A stretch of DNA of 64,000 bases, from NCBI GenBank assembly GCA_964590435.1, contig CAZPWT010000012.1:288799-352798 (forward strand). The letters run 5' to 3'. This DNA is from WSZJ01 sp964590435. GTDB lineage: Bacteria > Planctomycetota > MHYJ01 > WSZJ01. Below are positions 57,442-64,000 of the stretch, piece after piece; positions within the stretch are counted from its first letter, which is position 1; each line of letters begins with the position of its first letter. The notes beneath the pieces were generated by a model. It was not told the DNA's origin. It made no database searches and was given only the letters and a program-made list of their open reading frames with translations. The position numbers and the translations under genes are program-made.

Positions 57442-58806
57442 ATGGCTCGTTACGGTCGTACACGCGGGGAAGGCCGGGTCTGCACGTTCTGCGACAAGCC
57501 CGAGCGGGTGGTGCGCCACCTGATCAGCGGGCCTCCCGGGATCTACATCTGCGACGCGTGCGTCGAGCTGTGCAACCAGATCATCCGGCTGGACAAGAAC
57601 AAGAGCGGCGCCGCGGGCGCGGCGGGAACGGCCGAGGCCACGCCGTCGGCGATCGCCAAGCCGCCGACCGCGGCCAGCGTCGCGCAGTCGATCAAGACGC
57701 TTCCTACCCCCGCCGAGGTTAAGGCCAAGCTCGACGAGTACGTCGTCGGCCAGGACAAGACCAAGAAGTCCCTCGCCGTCGCCGTGAACCTTCACTACAA
57801 GCGCATCCTCAACCCGATCCCGGCCAACGAGGTCGAGCTCGAGAAGTCGAACATCCTGCTGATCGGGCCGACGGGAAGCGGCAAGACGCTGCTCGCGCGG
57901 ACGCTGGCCAAGATCCTGAACGTGCCGTTCGCGATCGGCGATGCCACGACGCTGACCGAGGCCGGGTACGTCGGCGAGGACGTGGAGAACCTGCTCCTCA
58001 AGCTCATCCACAACGCGAACTACAACCTCGACCGCGCCGAGCGCGGGATCATCTTCATCGACGAAATCGACAAGATCGGCCGCACGCAGAACAACCCGTC
58101 GATCACCCGCGACGTCAGCGGCGAAGGCGTGCAGCAGGGCCTGCTCAAGATGCTCGAGGGCACGATCTCGAACGTCCCGCCCCAGGGCGGCCGCAAGCAC
58201 CCCGAGCAGGAATACATCCAGATCAACACCCGTCACATCCTGTTCGTGGGGGGCGGCTCCTTTGAAGCGCTCCCGGGCATCATCGCCCGCCGCATCGGCA
58301 AGAAGCAGATCGGCTTCAAGACCGACGCCGACGAGATCGACGAGAAGAACATCGGCGACCTCCTCGAGAAGGTCGAGCCCGAGGACCTCATCGAGTTCGG
58401 CATGATCCCCGAGTTCGTGGGCCGCTTCCCGGTCATCTGCGTCTGCCGCCCGCTCTCCCTCGAGCAGCTCGTCAAGGTCCTCACCGAGCCGAAGAACGCC
58501 ATCGTCCGCCAGTACCAGGAGTTCTTCCGCATGGAGAACTCGACGCTCGTCTTCACCGACGAAGCCCTGAAGGAAATCGCGCGCCGCGGCCTCGAGAAGC
58601 AGACCGGCGCCCGCGCGCTCCGCTCGACGATCGAGCAGATGATGCTCGACGTGCTCTTCGACCTCCCAGCGCAGAAGGAAGCCACGGAATTCACGATCAC
58701 CGGCGAGATGGCGAAGGGGAAGGAGCCGATCGTGGCGAAGGTGAAGGCGAAGGGCGAAGGGAAGGCGGAGAAGGGCGAGAAGGAGAAGAAGAAGGAAAGC
58801 GCGTAG
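57442..58806 (+). CDS. clpX: ATP-dependent Clp protease ATP-binding subunit
   Basis: A 454-residue AAA+ unfoldase that feeds ClpP. The N-terminal zinc-binding domain has Cys14, Cys17, Cys37 and Cys40. Walker A is GPTGSGKTLLA and Walker B IIFIDEIDKI; the pore loop is GYVGED, and the RKH loop is GGRKHPEQ. The C-terminal sensor 2 is GARALRS. The tail is Lys/Glu-rich (GEGKAEKGEKEKKKESA), longer than usual. Start 57442 has a GGGAGG site; an upstream in-frame ATG is not supported. Confidence 0.97.
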   Translation: MARYGRTRGEGRVCTFCDKPERVVRHLISGPPGIYICDACVELCNQIIRLDKNKSGAAGAAGTAEATPSAIAKPPTAASVAQSIKTLPTPAEVKAKLDEYVVGQDKTKKSLAVAVNLHYKRILNPIPANEVELEKSNILLIGPTGSGKTLLARTLAKILNVPFAIGDATTLTEAGYVGEDVENLLLKLIHNANYNLDRAERGIIFIDEIDKIGRTQNNPSITRDVSGEGVQQGLLKMLEGTISNVPPQGGRKHPEQEYIQINTRHILFVGGGSFEALPGIIARRIGKKQIGFKTDADEIDEKNIGDLLEKVEPEDLIEFGMIPEFVGRFPVICVCRPLSLEQLVKVLTEPKNAIVRQYQEFFRMENSTLVFTDEALKEIARRGLEKQTGARALRSTIEQMMLDVLFDLPAQKEATEFTITGEMAKGKEPIVAKVKAKGEGKAEKGEKEKKKESA

Positions 58807-58846
58807 GAGGGCAGTGGTGAGTGGTAAGTAGTGAGTGATGAGATTA

Positions 58847-58870
58847 ACGGCCACCTTCGGGTGGCCGGTT
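58847..58870. terminator. Two-way terminator after clpX
   Basis: Stem GGCCACC/GGTGGCC (58849-58855 with 58860-58866) closed by a TTCG tetraloop, flanked by AAC and GTT that extend the pairing; T-rich bases follow. It lies between clpX and the convergent gene ending at 58874 and could serve both. Confidence 0.7.
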
Positions 58871-58873
58871 TCG

Positions 58874-59425
58874 TTATTGGGGCTTGTCCCACTTCTCCAC
58901 GAGGTAGACACCTGGGGCGAGAAACACCCGATAACGCTGCCACCCGCCATTGACGGTGCGACCCCAGCGTTCGATCAGCCAACCGCCGAGACAGGGTGCC
59001 ATGCGACCCGTCATGCGGGTGGCTGGTTTCTGAACGAATTCCTTCGGAGAGATAGCCGGGTCAACTTCGTGAGCTGCGAAGCCATCCCGCGGCTCGCACT
59101 CGTCCTCAAGCTCGCAGGAGTCGACGAGTCGGATGAAGTCGCGCGCCTGGGAGGCACTCTCCCGGCCGCCAAACAGCTCCGCGAGCTCCCTGGCTTTCCG
59201 AATCGTCCTGGTTTCCGTCGCCTGGTTTCTCGGCGTGCGGAAGGCATAGATGCGACCCTGCCCGACGGCTTGCGCCAGGTTCCAGTCGCCAAACCCCTGA
59301 GGTCGACCCATTGCGTTGGACGGAGCTGGGCTCGCTTGTGGACGCTTAGGGGGCCTCGCCGACCGGTCGGGAGACGCGGCGACGACGACGAGGGGCAACA
59401 GGAGCAGGACGGCGAGCAACCTCAT
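58874..59425 (-). CDS. Secreted hypothetical protein
   Basis: A 183-residue exported protein with signal peptide LLAVLLLLPLVVVAA. The mature part is Arg-rich, with two cysteines in SCELEDEC that could form a disulfide, and a C-terminal beta segment WQRYRVFLAPGVYLVEKW. TACGCT lies 8 nt before the start. No family recognised; convergent with clpX. Confidence 0.58.
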   Translation of the reverse strand: MRLLAVLLLLPLVVVAASPDRSARPPKRPQASPAPSNAMGRPQGFGDWNLAQAVGQGRIYAFRTPRNQATETRTIRKARELAELFGGRESASQARDFIRLVDSCELEDECEPRDGFAAHEVDPAISPKEFVQKPATRMTGRMAPCLGGWLIERWGRTVNGGWQRYRVFLAPGVYLVEKWDKPQ

Positions 59426-59533
59426 GGTTTTCCAGCGTACATCACTTGGCCCCGCGGATAGCAGGCGAAATGGAGGCTGCGTCAGGGCAGGCGGGACTTC
59501 ATCATCGCCGCGGCAACCTTCGGGCCGCCGGTC

Positions 59534-60100
59534 TCATTTCCGGCCAGTGAATTCGGCGGCGTACGAGTGCGATTTCAGGGTCACCTTGTACGCTTGCCCG
59601 CGGATCTTCGCCTTGCCGAATTGTGCTTCCGAGACCCGTTCCGCCTCGAAGCCGCCCTCGACGGCGCGGATCCACTTCAGCCTGCGGGTTTCATTGCGAA
59701 TCGGGTTCCCCGCATCCGTTTTTCCATGGGCGTCCGCGACGGGTTCCGGGAGGCAATACCACTCCACGATGCGGTAGAACTCTTCGACGTCTGACTCGGA
59801 GCGCCACGATGCGACAAGGGCCGCGAGGTCGGCGGCGGAGTCGATGCAGCGGTATTCCGATCCGTGCCTCGCGAAGACCGAGACTCTGACCGAATCCGTG
59901 CTGATCCCCCTGGAAATCGCGTACAACTTCCAGGGGCCGAGGTCGAGAGCGGCATCGAGGGCGTTGTCCGGCGGGAGCGGAGGTTCGGGAGCAGGCGCGG
60001 TGGCGGGGACCGGGGCGGGAGAAGACGTAGGGCGGCCGGGATCGCGGCCGCACGAGATCGCGGAGAGGGCGAATGCGATCAGGAGGGTGCCGTGTTTCAC
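59534..60100 (-). CDS. Putative lipoprotein
   Basis: A 188-residue exported protein starting at a GTG. MKHGTLLIAFALSAISCGRD carries a lipobox ending in Cys17. A Pro/Ala linker (SSPAPVPATAPAPEPPLPP) leads to a beta-rich domain with WKLYAISRG and KVTLKSHSY. The GTG is supported by TATCAT exactly 6 nt upstream; the longer upstream frame overlaps the divergent methyltransferase region. Function unknown. Confidence 0.62.
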   Translation of the reverse strand: MKHGTLLIAFALSAISCGRDPGRPTSSPAPVPATAPAPEPPLPPDNALDAALDLGPWKLYAISRGISTDSVRVSVFARHGSEYRCIDSAADLAALVASWRSESDVEEFYRIVEWYCLPEPVADAHGKTDAGNPIRNETRRLKWIRAVEGGFEAERVSEAQFGKAKIRGQAYKVTLKSHSYAAEFTGRK

Positions 60101-60106
60101 ATCGCG

Positions 60107-60112
60107 ATGATA
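60107..60112 (-). promoter_or_regulatory. -10 motif TATCAT, leaderless arrangement
   Basis: On the minus strand TATCAT ends 6 nt before the GTG at 60100; no ribosome site. Confidence 0.5.
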
Positions 60113-60170
60113 CGCCGCGAACCCTTCACCCGAACGGGCGTTCAAGGTGGATCCACATTCAGGGGGGCGC

Positions 60171-60962
60171 ATGGACCACGTCGAAGCCGGCCGGTACTGG
60201 GACGCAAACGCCGAGGCGTGGACCACGATGGCGCGGGCGGGGTTCGACATCTACCGCGACGCGTTCAACACGCCGGGGTTCCTGGCGATGCTGCCGGACG
60301 TGAAGAGTCTGTCGGGGCTCGACATCGGCTGCGGCGAGGGGGGGAACACGCGGGAGGTGGCGCGGCGCGGGGCGCGGATGGCGGCGGTGGACATTTCGCC
60401 AACGTTCGTGCGGCTGGCGCGCGAAGAAGAGGCCAGGGCGCGGCTCGGCATCGCGTTCGGCGTGGCGAGCGCCGTGGAGCTGCCGTTCGCGGACGCGACC
60501 TTCGACTTCGCGACGTCGTTCATGTGCCTCATGGACCTCCCCGAGACCGCCCGCGCGCTCGCCGAGGCGTTCCGCGTCCTGCGCCCCGGCGGTTTCCTCC
60601 AGTTCTCCATCACCCACCCCTGCTTCGACACGCCCCACCGCCGCAACGTCCGCGGCACCGACGGCCGCACGTACGCCATCGAAGTCGGCGACTACTTCAA
60701 GCCCCTCGAGGGCTCCCTCGCCCAGTGGACCTTCTCGTCAGCTCCGCCCGAGGTTCGGAAGCAGTTCCGCCCCTTCAAGGTCCCGCGCTTCAACCGCACC
60801 CTCAGCGACTGGCTCAACCTCGTCGTGGAAGCGGGCTTCGCGATCGAGCGCCTCGGCGAGCCGCGCCCCGACGACGCGGCGGTGGCGAAGTGGCCCTCGG
60901 TGCAGGACGCGCAGGTGGTGGCGTATTTCCTGCATGTCCGTGGGAGAAAGGCGGCTCGGTAA
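60171..60962 (+). CDS. SAM-dependent methyltransferase
   Basis: A 263-residue class I methyltransferase of the Methyltransf_11/25 type. Motif I is LDIGCGEGGNTREVA, motif II AAVDISPTFVRLA, and the post-motif strands are ELPFADATFDFATSFMCLMD and RVLRPGGFLQFSITHPCFDT. No membrane part. Start 60171 follows a G-rich site; an ATG eight codons earlier is less likely. The methyl acceptor is unknown; similar proteins modify small molecules. Confidence 0.88.
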   Translation: MDHVEAGRYWDANAEAWTTMARAGFDIYRDAFNTPGFLAMLPDVKSLSGLDIGCGEGGNTREVARRGARMAAVDISPTFVRLAREEEARARLGIAFGVASAVELPFADATFDFATSFMCLMDLPETARALAEAFRVLRPGGFLQFSITHPCFDTPHRRNVRGTDGRTYAIEVGDYFKPLEGSLAQWTFSSAPPEVRKQFRPFKVPRFNRTLSDWLNLVVEAGFAIERLGEPRPDDAAVAKWPSVQDAQVVAYFLHVRGRKAAR

Positions 60963-60999
60963 TTAGGAGAGCTTGCTTCTCCCGCAAGACTGCTCGCGC

Positions 61000-61005
61000 T
61001 ACCGT
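61000..61005 (+). promoter_or_regulatory. -10-like TACCGT, leaderless arrangement
   Basis: TACCGT ends 6 nt before the ATG at 61012; no ribosome site. Confidence 0.4.
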
Positions 61006-61011
61006 CTGACC

Positions 61012-61698
61012 ATGGGGGTCGAATACTGCCATTACGTTCTTCCCGCCCCGGGCACATGGAGACCTCAAGCGTCTCACCTCGCGGGGCTGATCCGGCGCAT
61101 GAAGCGCGAGGCGTGGGTGCCCGAACATGTCCCGGAGCTCGTCCGTCCCTGCGGAGACGAGTCGCCCATCGCACCCCTCGAACCGTGGAACATTGAAGAG
61201 TGGCTGAAGGACGACATGGCGGTGCGTTGGTTCCTCGACAAGAAGGAGAGTCCCGCGGCCGCATACCCACTGGAGCCACAGCCTTCGTTGACCGATCCGC
61301 CCTACTGGACGATCGAGATTCGAAGCAGCCCGGACTTCATCCACCGAACCTCTGAGATCATCGAGCCGCTGTCATCGACGCAGTGCTCGTGTGGCGAAGA
61401 ACTGGAGTACGAGCGCGCAACAGGCCGCGACATCTTCTACTCGGCGAGAATCAGAAGGTCCTGCCCGAAATGCGGCCGCGCGTTCATCCCCGAGGATCGA
61501 GGCTGCGCGTACAACGACGCATGGACAGGTCGGCCAACGAAATTGCCTGGAGGATGCGTCCACAGCTTCGCGCTCCTCGTCGACTGCGGGAAGTGTCATC
61601 CCCACAAGCCGTGGAATCCCCGCCTCCGCCCCGCGCTGCTCGCCTGCCTCACCGAAGAACTGAAGTGTGGATTCAGGGAAGTCGGCGACTATTGCTGA
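61012..61698 (+). CDS. Hypothetical zinc-ribbon protein
   Basis: A 228-residue cytoplasmic protein of unknown family. The middle has CSCGEELEYE and SCPKCGRAFIPED, a likely zinc ribbon, and further Cys/His pairs follow (GGCVHSFALLVDCGKCHPH). The first 90 residues are helical and Pro/Trp-rich. GC is lower than the neighbouring LytM gene. The stop is 29 nt before that gene. Confidence 0.58.
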   Translation: MGVEYCHYVLPAPGTWRPQASHLAGLIRRMKREAWVPEHVPELVRPCGDESPIAPLEPWNIEEWLKDDMAVRWFLDKKESPAAAYPLEPQPSLTDPPYWTIEIRSSPDFIHRTSEIIEPLSSTQCSCGEELEYERATGRDIFYSARIRRSCPKCGRAFIPEDRGCAYNDAWTGRPTKLPGGCVHSFALLVDCGKCHPHKPWNPRLRPALLACLTEELKCGFREVGDYC

Positions 61699-61727
61699 AT
61701 CGAATCGTGTCACGGGAGATTGCAGTC

Positions 61728-63356
61728 ATGCCACGTCGCCTCGCCGCCGCAGTTGCTCTCCTCGCCCTGACTCTTCCCGCCCACGCCCTCACCGGCTGGG
61801 GCGGCGACGTCAACACCGGCGACGGCGGGCCGCTCGTCGAGAGCGTCCGCGCGGAACTCGCGGCGATCGTGAAGGCGCCGGAGGCGGAGCGCGGAAAGCT
61901 GATCGCGGCGTTCCTGGCGAAAACGGGGGTGGAGAAGATCGAGGCGGTGAAGCGCTTCCGGAACCCGGAGCTGAAGGCGCTATTCCGCGAACTTCTCAGG
62001 AACGCGGACTGGAAGATGAAGCACCGGGCGCTGCACGTGCTCGAGCACTACGGCGACGCGACGGCCATCCCGGAGGCGTGGGCGCTTCTCGAGGACAAGG
62101 AAGCGCGGCTGCGGGAGAAGGCGGCGATCTTCCTGGTCAAGACGTGGGACGCGGCGGCGGGGAAGGGCGTGGGCGGCGGGAAGCCGGCGGACGCGCTGAA
62201 GGCGCTGCAGGACGCGGAAGGCGACGAGCACGTGCGCGCCTGCCTCGCGGCGCTTCAGCTGCGCATCGCGGGCAAGCTCGCGCCCGACAAGGTCTCGACG
62301 GAGTTCGTGCGCAAGCTCGACGACGGGCTGATGCTGACGCCGTTCCTCGACGGCATGGACAAGGTCAAGGCCGCGGCGCCGGACTACGTCGCGAAGCCGA
62401 ACGCGCGGCAGGGCGGGGCCAGCGCTTCGACGCTCCCTGCCGCCGCGCGCTGGGTCTGGCCGCTGGGCGGTTGGGGGAACGAGGTCGTGAACGGCTCGCT
62501 GCAACCCTTCGCGAACCTCCGCCAGAACGGGACGGTCCACCACACGGGGCAGGACGTCGGCTGCTGCTTCGACGGCGCGGGGTACTACGCGATCGCGGAC
62601 GGGATCGTGAAGCTGGTGCACACGGGGAGCGACATGGGGACGCTGCTCGTGGTGGAGCACAACGCCGGCGACGCGCCGGAGTGCGCCGTGTACATGCACG
62701 GCGGCGACACGGTCTTCGTGAAGGCGGGCGACAAGGTCGCGTGCGGCCAGCTCATCGCGACGATGGGGCTCTCGTACTCGATCGAGAACGGCGGCCATTT
62801 CGCCCACCTCCATTTCGGCCTCTACCCCGGCGCGTTCTCGCTGACGCACAACTACGGTTACAAGCCGGTCAGCGCCGGGCTCGCGGACTGGCACGACCCG
62901 TCGAAGTGGCTCGCCGAGCGCATCGCGGCGACGAAGCCGCTCGTGGACGGCGTGGCGGGCGAGGACTACGGCAAGGCCTGGGCCGGCGCGAAGGACAAGA
63001 ACCCGGAGCTGGCGAAGCGGATCGAGGACGCCGTCGGCGAGGCGCAGAAGCGCGCCGAGGCGCGGCGCGACGCGGGCTACCCGGCCGACGCGCTGGCGCG
63101 CCTCAAGAAATGGGCGGCGGCGTTCAAGGGCGTGCCCGGCTCGGAAAAACTCGGCGAGGCCGCGAAGGCCTGGGAGGCCGACGCGGCGTTCAAGAAGGCC
63201 CTTGCAGGCGAAAAGGACATCGCGGCGCTCGAGAGCCAGCTCGCGGTCAAGAAGCCGGCGGCGGAGGAGGTCGCGAAGGCGTGGGAAGGGCTTCGGAAGA
63301 AGTACGAGGGGACGTGCCTGGAGGGGCGGTTGAAGGACAGGGCGGCGGGGAAATGA
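61728..63356 (+). CDS. Secreted HEAT-repeat plus LytM/M23 peptidase-like protein
   Basis: A 542-residue exported protein. After a signal peptide (AVALLALTLPAHA) come HEAT-like helical repeats (about 30-215: WKMKHRALHVLEHYGDATAI, EARLREKAAIFLVKTW). Next is an M23 lysostaphin-fold domain with His and Asp in VHHTGQDVG (about 271-277) and HLHFG near 360, the zinc site of peptidoglycan endopeptidases. The last 150 residues are Ala/Lys-rich helices. CGGGAGA lies 8 nt before the ATG. It probably cuts peptidoglycan or another Gly-containing peptide. Confidence 0.85.
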   Translation: MPRRLAAAVALLALTLPAHALTGWGGDVNTGDGGPLVESVRAELAAIVKAPEAERGKLIAAFLAKTGVEKIEAVKRFRNPELKALFRELLRNADWKMKHRALHVLEHYGDATAIPEAWALLEDKEARLREKAAIFLVKTWDAAAGKGVGGGKPADALKALQDAEGDEHVRACLAALQLRIAGKLAPDKVSTEFVRKLDDGLMLTPFLDGMDKVKAAAPDYVAKPNARQGGASASTLPAAARWVWPLGGWGNEVVNGSLQPFANLRQNGTVHHTGQDVGCCFDGAGYYAIADGIVKLVHTGSDMGTLLVVEHNAGDAPECAVYMHGGDTVFVKAGDKVACGQLIATMGLSYSIENGGHFAHLHFGLYPGAFSLTHNYGYKPVSAGLADWHDPSKWLAERIAATKPLVDGVAGEDYGKAWAGAKDKNPELAKRIEDAVGEAQKRAEARRDAGYPADALARLKKWAAAFKGVPGSEKLGEAAKAWEADAAFKKALAGEKDIAALESQLAVKKPAAEEVAKAWEGLRKKYEGTCLEGRLKDRAAGK

Positions 63357-63462
63357 GTGTCGGTCGAGTGGCCCTGGCAACGAAAAGCGGGAATCTCGCA
63401 TTCCCGACTTGGGGGACGTGCGGGGCCTCGTGGAGTGAGAACCAGGAGTGTGTCCCGACTTC

Positions 63463-63672
63463 TCACTTGGCGCGAGCAGCCCGAGACCCGGCGCGAGGAG
63501 CCGTCGCGTTCCGGGATTTCTGACCTGCGATGAAAACGCCGAGGGCTTCGCGGACCAGGTCGGCGAGCGACCGGCGCTGATCGAAGGCAATCTTGCGCAG
63601 TGCGTCGTGCTGCGCCGACTCGATGGAGGCGAAGAGGGTGACGGGGGTGCGGATCTTTCGTTCGCGGTTCAT
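63463..63672 (-). CDS. Ribbon-helix-helix DNA-binding protein
   Basis: A 69-residue protein: KIRTPVTLFASIESAQHDAL gives the N-terminal strand and first helix, and RSLADLVREALGVFIAGQK the second helix of an Arc/CopG-type fold. A basic tail follows. AAGGAG lies upstream of the ATG at 63672. It may be the antitoxin of a module with the short frame upstream, but no toxin is recognised. Confidence 0.7.
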   Translation of the reverse strand: MNRERKIRTPVTLFASIESAQHDALRKIAFDQRRSLADLVREALGVFIAGQKSRNATAPRAGSRAARAK

Positions 63673-63707
63673 GGTGTGCTCCTTGTTGGTCTTGGGGCGC
63701 GAATGGT

Positions 63708-63986
63708 TCAACTGACGATTTCCCGGGTGACGAGGATCTGTTCGATGGGGCGCACGACTTTCATGTAGATCGCCTTTTGGTCGAAACGTTTCAGCAGGAC
63801 TCGTCGGGCGTAGGCCTTGAGTCTTGCCAGGACTGCCGGAGTGTCCGGGACATCGATCTCCGGTAGTTGACAACGATTTTGAGACACCTGGATACGGCAT
63901 TTAGTGAAGTGCGACAGCCTCCACGACATCGGCCTCTCTGAGAGACGAATCGACCGCGGGCGACCAGCCCGCGGGAGCCGCCTCAC
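63708..63986 (-). CDS. Short hypothetical frame at window edge
   Basis: A possible 92-residue protein starting at a GTG close to the end of the window. The second half (VPDTPAVLARLKAYARRVLL, then YMKVVRPIEQILVTREIVS) reads like a real helical protein; the first half is Arg-rich and may be spurious. It ends 36 nt before the ribbon-helix-helix gene on the same strand. No family recognised. Confidence 0.3.
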   Translation of the reverse strand: MRRLPRAGRPRSIRLSERPMSWRLSHFTKCRIQVSQNRCQLPEIDVPDTPAVLARLKAYARRVLLKRFDQKAIYMKVVRPIEQILVTREIVS

Positions 63987-64000
63987 CCTCGGAAATGAGG

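Overview
The window is about 70% GC and comes from a bacterial chromosome, packed with genes and free of rRNA, CRISPR arrays and recognisable transposases. It points to a Gram-negative organism: it makes ADP-heptose for lipopolysaccharide (hldE, gmhA), has several lipoprotein signals, and carries a GspE/GspF-type ATPase and platform protein. Many unfamiliar secreted proteins, repeated zinc-ribbon modules, a DUF3160-like protein and a caspase-Tudor protein fit a Planctomycetota-like or similarly deep lineage. That placement is a guess from gene content, not a measurement.

Layout. 1-6.1 kb: end of a phosphofructokinase gene, an FAD oxidoreductase and an aldo/keto reductase, overlapping head to tail, then hldE, gmhA and an LD-carboxypeptidase. 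6.1-16 kb: lipoprotein, large M16 peptidase, caspase-like protein with four Tudor-like repeats, GlsB-type membrane protein, [2Fe-2S] ferredoxin, an HTH-PIN toxin-antitoxin pair and a DUF3160-like protein. 16-24.6 kb: valS, a four-helix-bundle gene flanked by inverted repeats, a sugar isomerase-like protein, a PHB-depolymerase-type esterase, a VOC protein and a one-domain asparaginase. 24.7-33.7 kb: a long plus-strand run with a SNF2 helicase, zinc-ribbon membrane proteins, a nitroreductase, a cysteine-rich protein that looks like the helicase's detached C-terminal part, then a YbjN-like protein, a lipoprotein and a TPR protein. 33.7-41.7 kb: GH3 hexosaminidase, adenine deaminase, anmK-murQ and an orphan sensor kinase. 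42-45 kb: gspF and gspE. 45-52 kb: SprT-like protease, matrixin with a poly-glycine tail, tRNA-Gly and two tandem secreted paralogues. 52-59 kb: typA, a PTPS-III-like enzyme and tig-clpP-clpX. 59-64 kb: small secreted proteins, a methyltransferase, a HEAT-LytM protein and a ribbon-helix-helix protein.

How the genes work together. LdcA, the GH3 enzyme, AnmK and MurQ together cover much of peptidoglycan recycling, although they sit in three places. HldE and GmhA supply ADP-heptose. Trigger factor with ClpP and ClpX forms the classic folding and proteolysis block.

Two genome-scale patterns stand out. First, eleven genes have a TANNNT -10 motif only 6-7 nt before the start codon, and most have no ribosome binding site, which suggests widespread leaderless transcription. 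Second, at least nine spacers contain a long inverted repeat (arms about 18-48 bp), each with its own unrelated sequence; they occur between co-directional, convergent and divergent genes, so they are not simply terminators.
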